DNA of 64,000 bases from Vreelandella zhanjiangensis DSM 21076 (GCF_000377665.1 NZ_KB898647.1:65559-129558), one strand, 5' to 3'. Positions 9,063 to 18,534 are shown, numbered from the stretch's first letter. Made by a program: numbers and translations. The notes: generated by a model not told the origin, from the sequence alone.

Positions 9063-9416
9063 ATGGGCCGTTTAACTACCCACGTATTGGATACAGCAAA
9101 AGGTCAGCCGGGTAACGGGATTACCATTCAGATATTTCGCCTGGCCGCTGGTCATCGCGAGCATGTGGGCGAAGCGGTAACTAACATGGATGGCCGCTGT
9201 GACGCGCCGCTGCTGGAAGGCGATGCATTTACGCCCGGTGAGTATGAGCTGGTATTTCACGCCGGTGACTATCTGCGCGTACAGGGCGTTGAAGCTGAAG
9301 AACCGCGCTTTTTAGACGTTATCCCCTTGCGTTTTGGCGTAGCTGACTCAAGCCAGCATTACCATGTACCGCTTCTTTTATCTCCCTATGGCTATTCCAC
9401 CTACCGTGGCAGTTGA
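9063..9416 (+). CDS. uraH: 5-hydroxyisourate hydrolase (transthyretin-like)
   Basis: A 117-residue member of the transthyretin-related protein family that hydrolyses 5-hydroxyisourate to OHCU in urate degradation. Diagnostic features are the N-terminal [16 protein letters not shown] segment with a catalytic histidine, the [19 protein letters not shown] end with a second histidine, and the terminal YRGS tetrapeptide that distinguishes the enzymes from true transthyretins. No signal peptide is present, so it is cytosolic. AAGGAG precedes the ATG. It is followed after 98 bases by the GntR regulator gene on the same strand. Confidence 0.95.
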   Translation: MGRLTTHVLDTAKGQPGNGITIQIFRLAAGHREHVGEAVTNMDGRCDAPLLEGDAFTPGEYELVFHAGDYLRVQGVEAEEPRFLDVIPLRFGVADSSQHYHVPLLLSPYGYSTYRGS

Positions 9417-9514
9417 TAGCCATCCCACCATTTGCCGACATCTCATAAAACAACGCTAAGCACGGTATGATGGTGTCCTAAAAGACGCCAGAAGGTAGGG
9501 GACAGGAGAGCCAC

Positions 9515-10231
9515 ATGAGTGATGCGCAGGCGACCGTGAAGCGAGTTGCTCCGGAAAAAGAGGGCGATGAGCGCCACGAGGCTATTTATCGCGCGGTAAG
9601 CGATGCAATTGTTGAGCAGCGCTTAAAGCCCGGCGCCCGGCTGCGTGAAGATGCGCTTGCCGAGGTATTCAGCATTAGTCGCACCGGCATTCGCAAAATT
9701 CTGCAGCGCCTTGCGCTAGAGCAGTTGGTAACCCTGACGCCGCGTCGTGGAGCGAGCGTGACACGGCCCACCGCCGAAGAGGCCAAGGATGTTTTCGACG
9801 CCCGCCAGCTTATCGAATGCGGGCTAATGCCCGATGTGGCGAAGCGAATTGGTGAAAAAGAAGCCGCGGAACTGCGCGACATGGCTCGCCAAGAGCGCCA
9901 GGCGCTGCGCAGTGGTCAACAGAGCATCGCTATTCGTCTGTCAGCAGACTTTCATGTGCGCCTAGCCCAGCTATCCGGCAACGCAACGCTTGCCGAGTTT
10001 GTCGAAAGGCTCTGCTCGCGTTCTTCCCTTATTCTCGCGGTATACGGTCATCGTGGCCATCTAGGCTGCGAATCCCACGACCACGATGACCTGATTGGTT
10101 ATCTGGAAGCCGGCAACGGTGAGCGCGCCAAGGCCTTTATGAGCCGCCACTTAAAGGCTATCGAGGCGTCCCTTTCCATGGTTGAAGGGGAGGAAAGCGC
10201 GCCGGATCTACAGCAGATATTTGGGGGATGA
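9515..10231 (+). CDS. GntR family regulator, FCD subfamily (probable ureide regulator)
   Basis: A 238-residue protein with an N-terminal winged helix-turn-helix (about 25-90; LREDALAEVFSISRTGIRKILQRLALEQLV) and a C-terminal FCD ligand domain with metal-binding-type histidines (ADFHVRLAQLSGN, then HRGHLGCESHDHDD and SRHLKAIE). GGAGAG precedes the ATG. Its position just downstream of uraH, and GTATAC palindromes in two ureide intergenic gaps, suggest that it controls allantoin-pathway genes. A GntR regulator (HpxS) is linked to the allantoin racemase/allantoinase genes of Klebsiella, a precedent rather than proof. The effector is unknown. Confidence 0.85.
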   Translation: MSDAQATVKRVAPEKEGDERHEAIYRAVSDAIVEQRLKPGARLREDALAEVFSISRTGIRKILQRLALEQLVTLTPRRGASVTRPTAEEAKDVFDARQLIECGLMPDVAKRIGEKEAAELRDMARQERQALRSGQQSIAIRLSADFHVRLAQLSGNATLAEFVERLCSRSSLILAVYGHRGHLGCESHDHDDLIGYLEAGNGERAKAFMSRHLKAIEASLSMVEGEESAPDLQQIFGG

Positions 10232-10265
10232 TGGTTGACCCCGTCGCTAAAACGGCGTGTAGAGC

Positions 10266-11183
10266 TTACATCAAGCGCCAGAACGCCTCGACCAGCGGGT
10301 TTTTCAGGTTCTTCTTCAGGGTGAACAGTCCGATATCGTAGGGCGCAAGCTTGGGCGCCACGTCGAGCACGCGAATACGGTCCATCAACGGGCTGTTGTC
10401 GAGGACGATCTTGGGCACCACGCCAATACCAAACCCCAGGCTTACCATACTGACGATCGCCTCATTACCGGTCACCTGGGCATAGATACGCGGCGAGATG
10501 TCCTGCTTGCGAAACCATTCATCCACGCGCGCTCTGGAAACGCCGCTTTCCGACAGAATCATGGGAATACTCGCCCACTCGGCCGATGTGGTCGGCGTGC
10601 CGGTCGGCGCATTCGGCACCTGCTGCTCCAAGGGGGCGATAAACAGCAAGGGGGAGGTGGCGATGGGCTTAAAGGCCAGGCCCCGGGGTAGATGGGCGGG
10701 CTTTGCCGCAATGCTAAGGTCTTCCTTGCCATCCAGCACATGGGCGATGGCATGCTCCGGGTCGCCGGTGCGCAGCTTTATCTCGATGGCCGGGTAGGCG
10801 ATACGAAAACGGCGCAGCAGCTCGTGCAAAAAGCTGTAGCTTGCCGTCACCGAGCCATACAGGCTTATTTCACCGCTCAATTGACCCGGGTTTTCGATAA
10901 GCTCGTGACGAATCAGATTCCACTGATTGCTGGCTTCGCGAGCGTACTCGAGAAATTTCTGCCCTTGCTGGGTCAGCACCACCGTCCGGTTGTCGCGGTT
11001 GAACAGCGTCACGCCCAGCTCGTCTTCCAGGTGACGGATGTTGCGCGAAAGCGCAGAAATGCTGACGTAGCACTCTTCGCTGGCACGGCCGAAATGCAGC
11101 GTTTCTGCCAGTGCGAGGAATTGTTTCAAGAGTTTGAAGTTCATGAGCGCCATCATAATGATGTTTTGTGAAAAAAGGGACAT
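10266..11183 (-). CDS. ilvY: LysR-type activator of ilvC (IlvY)
   Basis: A LysR-family regulator matching E. coli IlvY along its length: the helix-turn-helix segment HFGRASEECYVSISALSRNIRHLEDELG and RDNRTVVLT, then the effector domain with SGEISLYGSVTASYSF, EIKLRTGD and the end LVEAFWRL. IlvY activates ilvC in response to acetolactate or acetohydroxybutyrate. It is divergent from ilvC, the classic arrangement. The start is uncertain. The longest reading gives 305 residues, but family alignment favours the methionine at 11144 (residue 14, MNFKLLKQF), giving 292 residues. No candidate start has a good ribosome-binding site. Confidence 0.9.
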   Translation of the reverse strand: MSLFSQNIIMMALMNFKLLKQFLALAETLHFGRASEECYVSISALSRNIRHLEDELGVTLFNRDNRTVVLTQQGQKFLEYAREASNQWNLIRHELIENPGQLSGEISLYGSVTASYSFLHELLRRFRIAYPAIEIKLRTGDPEHAIAHVLDGKEDLSIAAKPAHLPRGLAFKPIATSPLLFIAPLEQQVPNAPTGTPTTSAEWASIPMILSESGVSRARVDEWFRKQDISPRIYAQVTGNEAIVSMVSLGFGIGVVPKIVLDNSPLMDRIRVLDVAPKLAPYDIGLFTLKKNLKNPLVEAFWRLM

Positions 11184-11187
11184 GCTG

Positions 11188-11243
11188 TTGCAAATATATC
11201 AATTTAAGAAAGAGTCGTTTTTAGGTAGATTGGTTTTATCTAC
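11188..11243. promoter_or_regulatory. Candidate IlvY operators in the ilvY-ilvC gap
   Basis: Two sites are visible. TTGCAAATATATCAA (11188-11202) is an AT-rich interrupted TTG...CAA repeat resembling the tandem operators of enteric ilvYC. GTAGAT (11225-11230) and ATCTAC (11238-11243) form a perfect six-base inverted repeat with a seven-base spacer, a LysR-type T-N-A site. Assignment to IlvY is by position. Confidence 0.45.
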
Positions 11244-11337
11244 ACGGCGCTGACTTTTACAACGAGCGGGCGTGTCATACATTTTGGGTCGGTGTTGCGA
11301 CATCGACCGTGCAGAATCAACCATCAGGATGTTAACC

Positions 11338-12810
11338 ATGGCTAACTATTTCAATACCTTGGCACTGCGCGAACAGCTGGAACAGCTGGCCAAATGTCGC
11401 TTCATGTACAGCTCGGAATTCGACGATGGCGTCGAGGCGTTGAAAGGCAAGAAAATGGTCGTGATCGGCTGTGGTGCCCAGGGCCTCAACCAAGGTTTGA
11501 ACCTGCGCGACAGCGGCCTGGACGTTTCCTACGCACTGCGCCCGGACGCCATCGCGCAAAAGCGTCAGTCCTGGAAGAACGCCACCGAAAACGGCTTCAC
11601 GGTGGGTACCTATGAAGAGCTGATCCCGACGGCGGACGTGGTCCTGAACCTGACCCCGGACAAGCAGCACACCGCGGTGGTGAACGCTGTCATGCCGCTG
11701 ATGAAAGAAGGCGCGTGCCTGTCTTACTCTCACGGTTTCAACATCGTGGAAGAGGGCATGAAAGTTCGTGATGACCTGACCGTCATCATGGTAGCACCCA
11801 AGTGCCCAGGCTCCGAGGTGCGTGCCGAATACGTGCGTGGTTTCGGGGTGCCCACCCTGATCGCCGTTCACGAAGCCAACGATCCCAAAGGCGAAGGGCT
11901 TGCCCTGGCGAAAGCTTATGCTGTGGGCACCGGCGGCCACAAGGCTGGCGTATTGATGTCCTCGTTCATCGCGGAAGTTAAATCCGACCTGATGGGCGAG
12001 CAGACGATTCTTTGTGGCATGCTGCAAACGGGGTCTATTCTCTGCTTCGACAAGATGATCGAAGAGGGTATCGAGCCGGGTTACGCCTCCAAGCTGATCC
12101 AGTACGGTTGGGAAAACATTACCGAAGCGCTCAAGTACGGTGGCGTGACCAACATGCTGGACCGTCTTTCCAACCCGGCCAAGATCAAGGCCTTCGATCT
12201 GGCCGAAGAGCTGAAAGACATCATGCGTCCGCTGTACAACAAGCATCAGGACGACATCATGAGTGGCCACTTCTCGCGCACCATGATGGACGACTGGGCG
12301 AATGACGATGCCAACCTGCTCAAATGGCGTGCAGAAACCGCGGAAACCAACTTCGAGAAGACGCCTGCCGGCGAGGTTGAAATTTCCGAGCAGGAGTACT
12401 TCGACAACGGCATCCTGATGGTGGCCATGGTGAAAGCGGGTGTGGAGCTTGCGTTCGAAACCATGACCGCGGCGGGCATCATCGCCGAGTCCGCCTACTA
12501 CGAGTCGCTGCACGAAACGCCGCTGATCGCCAACACCATCGCGCGTAAGAAACTCTACGAGATGAACGCGACGATCTCCGATACTGCGGAATACGGCTGC
12601 TATCTGTACAACCACGCCTGCGTGCCGCTCTTGGCGGACTTCATGAAGGACATCAAGTCCGATGTCATCGGTAAGGGACTGAATGTAGATGACAACGGCG
12701 TGGACAACGCGCGGCTGATCGAAGTCAACGATGCGCTTCGCGCACACCCGGTGGAAGCCGTCGGCGCCGTGCTGCGTGGGCACATGGCCGATATGAAGAA
12801 GATCGTTTAA
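11338..12810 (+). CDS. ilvC: Ketol-acid reductoisomerase, class II
   Basis: A 490-residue NADPH-dependent ketol-acid reductoisomerase, which converts acetolactate and acetohydroxybutyrate to dihydroxy acids in valine and isoleucine synthesis. Length and sequence match the long class II form of E. coli ([12 protein letters not shown]ossmann motif, [35 protein letters not shown] with Mg-binding acids, [23 protein letters not shown]). The start [13 protein letters not shown] aligns with the E. coli N-terminus and follows AGGA; an in-frame extension to 11272 is not supported. It is divergent from ilvY and followed by a terminator, so it is monocistronic. This pair interrupts the ureide cluster. 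Confidence 0.97.
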   Translation: MANYFNTLALREQLEQLAKCRFMYSSEFDDGVEALKGKKMVVIGCGAQGLNQGLNLRDSGLDVSYALRPDAIAQKRQSWKNATENGFTVGTYEELIPTADVVLNLTPDKQHTAVVNAVMPLMKEGACLSYSHGFNIVEEGMKVRDDLTVIMVAPKCPGSEVRAEYVRGFGVPTLIAVHEANDPKGEGLALAKAYAVGTGGHKAGVLMSSFIAEVKSDLMGEQTILCGMLQTGSILCFDKMIEEGIEPGYASKLIQYGWENITEALKYGGVTNMLDRLSNPAKIKAFDLAEELKDIMRPLYNKHQDDIMSGHFSRTMMDDWANDDANLLKWRAETAETNFEKTPAGEVEISEQEYFDNGILMVAMVKAGVELAFETMTAAGIIAESAYYESLHETPLIANTIARKKLYEMNATISDTAEYGCYLYNHACVPLLADFMKDIKSDVIGKGLNVDDNGVDNARLIEVNDALRAHPVEAVGAVLRGHMADMKKIV

Positions 12811-12840
12811 TTCACGAATTGAGCGTTAGCTAGTCGCAGG

Positions 12841-12878
12841 AAAGCCGAGCTATCCCATACGATACGCTCGGCTTTTTC
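12841..12878 (+). terminator. Intrinsic terminator after ilvC
   Basis: AAAGCCGAGC (12841-12850) and GCTCGGCTTT (12866-12875) form a perfect ten-pair stem with a 15-base loop and end in TTTTT, 30 bases after the ilvC stop. Confidence 0.85.
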
Positions 12879-12912
12879 GTCTCTCCTTTTTCAACTTACA
12901 AGGAGCACGTTC

Positions 12913-14400
12913 ATGGTGCCCTCGACCCGTCTAGCGAGTATTCAGTTAAACAATGCGACGATCAGTTTCGAGGATCGCTTCACCCTGAGCGAGCTTGACT
13001 GGACCATCGAACCCGACCAGCACTGGGTGATCACCGGCGCTAACGGTTCCGGCAAGTCGGCGCTGGCGGCGGCGCTGGCAGGTATAGGTAAGCTTGAAGC
13101 GGGCACCGTCGAAGGGCTACCCGAGCGCGTCGGGCTGGTTTCTTTCGAAGCGCAGGCTGAGCTTATCGCCACCGAGCTTAAAAAGGACGATGCCGATATC
13201 ATGGATGTGGTATCGCTTGGCACACCGGTCAGGGAAATGATTTTTGAGTACTGTCGGGACGGCGAGCTTGCCAATGATCTGGTCGAAAAGTTCGGGATCA
13301 CTAAACTACTTGATCGTGCTTTTCGCAAGCTTTCCACGGGCGAAACCCGCAAGGTCATGCTGATTCGCGCACTGGCCAACCAGCCGGATCTGCTGATTCT
13401 GGACGAGCCGTTCGATGGCCTGGACGTCGACACGCTCGCCATGCTTCAGGCGCACCTCGCCGCTATCGTCGACCACGTCCCCATGGTGCTGGTGCTCAAC
13501 CGCTTCGACGAAATGCCGGATTTCATCACTCACGTGGCCTACCTGGATAAGGATCGTCCTGACCCGGTCAAGGGCAGTAAAAAGCCCAGAGAAGGAGGCC
13601 GCCTAGCGTTCACGGTGGACCGACAGGACGAGGCCGCCTTCAACGAGCTTTACCAGCTGCTGCATTTGAAGACCACTGACCTGCGCGTGCCCGAAGCCGA
13701 CCCTGCAAGCCGGCTGCCCGCGCTCGACCCGAGCCAGCCGCTGGTGAAGCTTACCCAGGCGACGATCCGCTACGGCGATACCCTGATTGTCGATAGGCTC
13801 GACTGGACGATCGAGCGCGGCCAGCACTGGCAGCTGAGCGGCCCGAACGGCAGTGGCAAGACCTGCGTGCTGTCCCTGATCACGGGAGATCATCCGCAGT
13901 GCTACACCAACGATATATTCGTGTTTGGCTTTCAGCGCGGTAATGGCGAAAGTATCTGGCAGATCAAGCAGTTCATCGGCTACGTCTCCACAGCCCTGCA
14001 GTGGGAGTATCGCGTCAGCACCAGTTGCAGAAACGTGATCATTTCGGGCTTCTTTGACAGTATCGGCGTATACACCAAGTCCACCGACCATCAGAAGAAG
14101 ATTGCCGATCAGTGGCTCGCGTTACTGGGCATGCAGGCGCGCGCCGATCAGCCGTTCAACAAGCTCTCCTACGGCGACCAGCGGCTTTTGCTGATAGCCC
14201 GCGCCATGGTCAAACACCCGCCGCTTCTAATACTCGACGAGCCCTGCCTGGGCCTTGACGATATGAACCGCCAGCTCGTGCTCGCGCTGATCGAGAAAAT
14301 CTGTGAAGGCAACGAAACCACGGTGCTCTACGTCAATCACCACACGGAAGACCGGATCAAGGAGATTGACAACCATTTGACGCTTGATAAAAACCACTAG
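12913..14400 (+). CDS. modF: Tandem ATPase ABC protein, ModF-like
   Basis: A 495-residue protein with two ABC ATPase modules and no membrane segments. Module 1 has Walker A GANGSGKSAL, signature LSTGETRK and Walker B LLILDEPFDGLD. Module 2 has Walker A GPNGSGKTCV, a degenerate signature LSYGDQR and Walker B LLILDEPCLGLD. It matches E. coli ModF closely (LVLNRFDE, HWQLSGPNGSGK, YRVSTSCRNVIISGFFDSIGVY). ModF is linked to molybdate transport genes in E. coli, but its role is unresolved. No modABC is here, so the link to molybdenum is by homology only. AAGGAG precedes the ATG, and a long hairpin follows the gene. Confidence 0.85.
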   Translation: MVPSTRLASIQLNNATISFEDRFTLSELDWTIEPDQHWVITGANGSGKSALAAALAGIGKLEAGTVEGLPERVGLVSFEAQAELIATELKKDDADIMDVVSLGTPVREMIFEYCRDGELANDLVEKFGITKLLDRAFRKLSTGETRKVMLIRALANQPDLLILDEPFDGLDVDTLAMLQAHLAAIVDHVPMVLVLNRFDEMPDFITHVAYLDKDRPDPVKGSKKPREGGRLAFTVDRQDEAAFNELYQLLHLKTTDLRVPEADPASRLPALDPSQPLVKLTQATIRYGDTLIVDRLDWTIERGQHWQLSGPNGSGKTCVLSLITGDHPQCYTNDIFVFGFQRGNGESIWQIKQFIGYVSTALQWEYRVSTSCRNVIISGFFDSIGVYTKSTDHQKKIADQWLALLGMQARADQPFNKLSYGDQRLLLIARAMVKHPPLLILDEPCLGLDDMNRQLVLALIEKICEGNETTVLYVNHHTEDRIKEIDNHLTLDKNH

Positions 14401-14434
14401 GCTACGGCTTTTTCGTAGCCGCTTGTGCACTAAA

Positions 14435-14467
14435 AAAGCGCCATCGGCACTAAGCCGATGGCGCTTT
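14435..14467. terminator. Bidirectional terminator between modF and an NCS1 permease gene
   Basis: AAAGCGCCATCGGC (14435-14448) pairs perfectly with 14454-14467 around a five-base loop, a 14-pair stem with A-rich 5' and T-containing 3' flanks. It lies between convergent genes. A second small hairpin overlaps 14401-14420 just after modF. Confidence 0.8.
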
Positions 14468-14502
14468 CAAATCTTCTAAACGGTCAGTTAAGCTCCCCCA
14501 TC

Positions 14503-15981
14503 TCAACTTGCCTTCTGCTCGGTAAAGGTGGGCGCTGCCTTAAACTGTCGCATCAAGCCAAAGTAAAACGCGCCTCCTAATCCTGCGCCAATTAGCCAGC
14601 CGTAGCCATCCAGGCTTGAGAGGGCGGGTACTAACACCGTAGAAAGCGAGAACAGTGCAGCGGCGCCAAAGGCGATCAGAGCGCGGGTATTCCAGCCGTT
14701 CACATAGTAATACGCGCTGCTGGGGGCTGAGGAAAAGAGCTCCTGCATATTTAAGTGCTGACGCTTAATCAGATAGTAATCCACCACAATAATGCCGTAG
14801 AACGGTGCAACGATAGCGCCCAAGGCGTTCACAAAGCCGGGTACGCCAATCTGACTAATCACCGAGACCCATAGCGCACCCACAAAGAAGGCGATGACGG
14901 CGGTAATTAGGCCGCCTGTCTTAAAGCTAATTTTGCTGGGAAATAGGTTCGCCAGATCATAAGCGGGCGGAATAAAGTTAGCGACTAGATTAATCCCCAC
15001 GGTAGCGGCAAAGAAGGTAAGAGCGGCGATAATGGTCAGCGGTAGCGAATCCACGCGCTCAACAATATCGGCGGGGTTAGTTAGCGCCTCGCCAAACAGT
15101 ACCAGCGTACCTGCGGTGATAATTAGAGCGATAAATGAGAAAAACGCCACGTTAAGCGGCAGTCCAAGCAGGTTACCCAGCTTCATTTGGCGTTCGGTTT
15201 TTACAAAGCGTGTGAAGTCGCCAAAGTTGATAACCACGGCCGCAAAGTAGGCCACCATGGTGCCTACAATGGCAAGAAATGCCCCCACGGTGCTAACGTT
15301 TTGCTCACCGCTGCCGCTAAAGATAGTACCAATCGCGGGTAACAGTTCATCTCCCGCCTGGTACCAAACAATACCCATCAACACTACCATTACCACGTAA
15401 ACCAACGGACCGGCTAAGTTCAAAAAATGCTTAATACGGTCAATTCCTTGCAGAAAAATCGCAATTTGAAAAAGCCATACAATTACAAAGGATATCCACG
15501 CAACACCTGAAAGACCCAGAAAGGTCGCGCCGCTGCCCGCGCCGATAAAAGCAGTAATTAGCAGGGCAACGGCTGTCGATGCGAAATAGGTCTGCACGCC
15601 GTACCAAAAAATACCCACAATCGCGCGTAGCATGGCGGGCAGGTTGGCGCCGCGTACGCCCATGCTGGCGCGCACCATGACCGGGAAGGGGATGCCGTAC
15701 TTTACGCTTGGTTTGCCCGTTAGGTTCACCAAAAACATTACGATTACGCCGGCAAGAATAATCGCTGTCATCACTGCCCAGCCGTTCAAGCCATAGGTGA
15801 GGAACAACGATGCCGCCAGAGTGTAGCCAAACAGGCTCTGAATATCGTTGGACCACACATTGAAGATTTCAAACGCGCCCCAGTTACGCTGCTGTGGTTT
15901 TAAAGGGGCCAGGTCTTCGTTGTAAAGCGTCGGGTCGATCTGCTTTATATCGAGGTCGCTGTTAGACGGTTGCTCATGCAT
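14503..15981 (-). CDS. NCS1 family nucleobase/allantoin-type permease (distal paralogue)
   Basis: A 492-residue membrane protein with about 12 hydrophobic segments and the NCS1 hallmarks (NEDLAPLKPQQRNWGAFEIFNVWSND start, GKPSVKYGIPFPVMVRASMGVRGANLPAMLRA). The family imports purines, allantoin, uracil or hydantoins with H+ or Na+. The start at 15981 is preferred because GAGAG lies eight bases upstream; the ATG at 15999 has no ribosome-binding site. It lies 64 bases after a second NCS1 gene on the same strand, so both are probably in one operon. Location suggests allantoin, urate or hydantoin as substrate. Exact substrate unknown. Confidence 0.85.
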   Translation of the reverse strand: MHEQPSNSDLDIKQIDPTLYNEDLAPLKPQQRNWGAFEIFNVWSNDIQSLFGYTLAASLFLTYGLNGWAVMTAIILAGVIVMFLVNLTGKPSVKYGIPFPVMVRASMGVRGANLPAMLRAIVGIFWYGVQTYFASTAVALLITAFIGAGSGATFLGLSGVAWISFVIVWLFQIAIFLQGIDRIKHFLNLAGPLVYVVMVVLMGIVWYQAGDELLPAIGTIFSGSGEQNVSTVGAFLAIVGTMVAYFAAVVINFGDFTRFVKTERQMKLGNLLGLPLNVAFFSFIALIITAGTLVLFGEALTNPADIVERVDSLPLTIIAALTFFAATVGINLVANFIPPAYDLANLFPSKISFKTGGLITAVIAFFVGALWVSVISQIGVPGFVNALGAIVAPFYGIIVVDYYLIKRQHLNMQELFSSAPSSAYYYVNGWNTRALIAFGAAALFSLSTVLVPALSSLDGYGWLIGAGLGGAFYFGLMRQFKAAPTFTEQKAS

Positions 15982-16045
15982 GACAGGCTCTCTTTGCATT
16001 AGTCGTTAGCACGGCTACACGTGTGTAGCCGTTGCTTGGAAGAAG

Positions 16046-17416
16046 TTACTGTGTAAAACGCTGGCAAGGAGCCCAGTGCTTCATCAACAGGTAATAGGTC
16101 ACTCCAGCTGGAATTAAGCTTGCATACCAAGAGACCGTTGAGAACGAGAGCGCTGCGACGATACCTACCGCCGTGGCGATAAGCGCCGCTTTATTAACCC
16201 CTTGGTAAGGACCGGTAGGATCGTAGAGTTTGCTAATATCCAGAGTGCGGCGGCGAATGAAGTAATAATCCACTACCAGGATGGCAAAGATGGGGCCAAG
16301 AAATGCCGAGTAGGTTTGTACAAATATCTGTAAACCAGCCGCCGAGCCTGGCTGAACCAGTTTCCAGGGAAAGGTCGTGAAGGCGAGTAAACCCACGATC
16401 ACGGTGGCCACCGGGAATTTAATCTTGAACACGTCCATGAGTACGTAAGTGGGCGGCACCACGTTGTTAAGCACGTTGGTGGTCACCTGAGCGAAGGCGA
16501 TAAACAGTAGCGTCATCATCAAAAGCGGAGTGTTATCGACCGCGTTGGCAAACACCTGAATAGGGTCGGCCGTGCCTGTCGCCTCTGACACCATATAGCC
16601 AATCAGGCCCATGAACAGCGTGCAGGGTAAAATAGACATGGCATAAATAGTGGTAAGCAGGCCTTTTCCTGTGCCTTTCTTGTGCTCGCGGGAGTAGTCG
16701 CTAACGTTGAGCATCATGGTGCTATAGATGCCCAGAAATAGCATGGTGGCGCTCCAGAACGGCATACCCCACGAGCCTTCCATGGTGAATAGACTAGTGG
16801 ATAGCTCATCGCCATAGCGCTGCACCGTGGCGTAGAACATGTACATCAGCGAGCACAGGATAAACGCGCTGCCGACATTCTCCAGCCACTTGATACCCTG
16901 AAAGCCCATGACCGAAAGGCCGATCTGCAGGAACTGAAAGGTAATGAAGTAGAACACCAGATTATCAAAGCCGAACAGGGTGGCCGACACCATGTTCAGT
17001 GCCCCCGCGCCAATCCAGCTTTGAAAGCCGTACCACACCACGGCAGGTACCGCGCGAACCAAACCAGGAATGCGGGTACCGGTGAACCCAAAGGCGCTGC
17101 GCGCCTGCACCATAAACGGGATGCCGTACTTGTAGCCCGCCGCGCCGTTGATCGCGAGCGCGATACCAATTACAAAACAGCCAATCGCAATGGCTAGCGT
17201 CGCCTGCAACAGGTTTAACGTACCCACCACGCTTGAGCCCATGGCGAAGGTACCAATGGATACGCAGCCGCCAAACCAGGCCAGAAAATAGGAACCTCGC
17301 CCCATAATCCGGGTGTGTTGCGGAGCCAGACTTTCAGCCCCCAAGCTTTTTGTACCCACCCCTGCGTTCACAGTGGATGGGTCTTCTGACGGTTGAGCAG
17401 GTGCTGAAATGCTCAT
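16046..17416 (-). CDS. NCS1 family permease (proximal paralogue, probable allantoin/ureide transporter)
   Basis: A 456-residue, roughly 12-segment inner-membrane transporter of the NCS1 type (MGRGSYFLAWFGGCVSIGTFAMGS, YKYGIPFMVQARSAFGFTGTRIPGLVRA, LVVDYYFIRRR). Its sequence is clearly distinct from the other NCS1 gene downstream, so this is not a recent duplication. GAGGA lies eight bases before the ATG. It follows the racemase gene on the same strand with a 155-base gap, and the likely operon order is racemase, this permease, second permease. A ureide or purine substrate is inferred from context. Confidence 0.85.
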   Translation of the reverse strand: MSISAPAQPSEDPSTVNAGVGTKSLGAESLAPQHTRIMGRGSYFLAWFGGCVSIGTFAMGSSVVGTLNLLQATLAIAIGCFVIGIALAINGAAGYKYGIPFMVQARSAFGFTGTRIPGLVRAVPAVVWYGFQSWIGAGALNMVSATLFGFDNLVFYFITFQFLQIGLSVMGFQGIKWLENVGSAFILCSLMYMFYATVQRYGDELSTSLFTMEGSWGMPFWSATMLFLGIYSTMMLNVSDYSREHKKGTGKGLLTTIYAMSILPCTLFMGLIGYMVSEATGTADPIQVFANAVDNTPLLMMTLLFIAFAQVTTNVLNNVVPPTYVLMDVFKIKFPVATVIVGLLAFTTFPWKLVQPGSAAGLQIFVQTYSAFLGPIFAILVVDYYFIRRRTLDISKLYDPTGPYQGVNKAALIATAVGIVAALSFSTVSWYASLIPAGVTYYLLMKHWAPCQRFTQ

Positions 17417-17571
17417 GATATCGTCCTCGCAAGATTATGAGTATTGTTGGTATCCCAGGTTTTTTACCTGAAAAACGCTTGCGGCATGGCGTGCTACTGG
17501 ACGTGCTTGGTTCTGTTGCTTTTGTAATTAAGTCGTTATGACGGACGCTGCTATGTGTTGTGAATAAGATG

Positions 17572-18324
17572 CTATTTAGGCGGTAAGTGAAGATCTGAAA
17601 GCGCTGCAAACTGACCGGTAAACGCTTTGGGGCGTGGATAGGCAAGGTCGCCGTGTTTACTGGTATGAAGCCCCAGGCTGACTAAGGATTCGGCAAGCTT
17701 TAACGCCGCACTTACCCCTTCAACCACAGGAATACCCACTTCACGACTAATTTCCTGGGTAAGGTTTGCCATCCCTCCGCAGCCTAAAACAATCGCCCCG
17801 ATATCGTCTTCATCCCGGGCGCGGCAGCACTCTTCCACAATACGTTTAAAGGCAGCGTCGGGATGATGTTCAAGGTCGAGTACCGGAATTTCGGCGGCAC
17901 GAATACGCCGACAGTGGTGGCGAAAGCCGTACTGCTCCAGCAGGTGTTCGGCAATAATCCCTGTACGGCTTAGCGTTGTCACAATCGAAAAACGCGTGCT
18001 GATTAGCGTCGCCAGGTGAAAGGCGGCCTCTGCAATGCCTATCACCGGCGCGCGGGTTAGTTCACGAGCGGCAAGTAGGCCCGGGTCGCCAAAGCAGGCC
18101 ACGATGTAGGCATCGATGCCTCCTTCGCGCTCGCCTTTTAATACTTCTTGAGTCACGCCTACCGCGCTGACAACTTCATCAAAGTGGCTTTCGATGGAGA
18201 CGGGGCCAGACTCGGGTTGGGAGGCGCTTATGCGAACTCCTGTTGAAGCTTGATGCTCAGCGGCACGATAAATGGCTTGGGTCATCGATGCCGTGGTATT
18301 GGGATTGATAATATGTATATGCAC
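17572..18324 (-). CDS. hpxA: Asp/Glu/hydantoin racemase family, probable allantoin racemase
   Basis: About 250 residues with the hydantoin/allantoin racemase pattern: N-terminal HIHIINPNTTASMT, the first catalytic cysteine in VACFGDPGLLAARE and the second in VLGCGGMANLT. It would racemise (R)- and (S)-allantoin so that a stereospecific allantoinase can use both. Family proteins start M.IHIINPNT, which favours the GTG at 18324; an in-frame TTG at 18348 would add eight residues. It is divergent from puuE, whose product uses the same substrate. The shared gap holds two GTATAC palindromes, one 35 bases upstream of this start. Hydantoin racemase is an alternative. Confidence 0.82.
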   Translation of the reverse strand: MHIHIINPNTTASMTQAIYRAAEHQASTGVRISASQPESGPVSIESHFDEVVSAVGVTQEVLKGEREGGIDAYIVACFGDPGLLAARELTRAPVIGIAEAAFHLATLISTRFSIVTTLSRTGIIAEHLLEQYGFRHHCRRIRAAEIPVLDLEHHPDAAFKRIVEECCRARDEDDIGAIVLGCGGMANLTQEISREVGIPVVEGVSAALKLAESLVSLGLHTSKHGDLAYPRPKAFTGQFAALSDLHLPPK

Positions 18325-18359
18325 GATAAGCGATCCACAGGTAAGCAAGCTAAAACATC

Positions 18360-18369
18360 TTGTATACGA
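18360..18369. promoter_or_regulatory. GTATAC palindrome upstream of the allantoin racemase gene
   Basis: TTGTATACGA lies 35 bases upstream of the racemase GTG, nearly the same distance as the uraD site from its start. It fits an FCD-GntR operator. Confidence 0.55.
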
Positions 18370-18522
18370 AAATAGGTTGGTTTAGCACCAAGAGCAAGCC
18401 CTTTACGCTTATTAAAATGGCTAATAAGCTTGACCATTCGTTCAGGTTTGCGCGATTTATGGCTTATTAAGGCGGGGCTTGCTATATACGGCTGTATTGC
18501 GGTTAGCCATGAATATGGCTAC

Positions 18523-18534
18523 TTTGTATACAAA
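18523..18534. promoter_or_regulatory. Perfect GTATAC palindrome upstream of puuE
   Basis: TTTGTATACAAA is a perfect 12-base palindrome, 56 bases upstream of the puuE ATG. It is the best of the three GTATAC sites and fits the FCD-GntR operator consensus. Confidence 0.62.

Noticed and set aside
11332..12783. 483-codon open frame on the - strand opposite ilvC
   Set aside because: It mirrors the strongly conserved ilvC gene, has no ribosome-binding site or recognisable domain and is rich in His/Val/Arg as expected for an antisense frame of GC-rich coding DNA.
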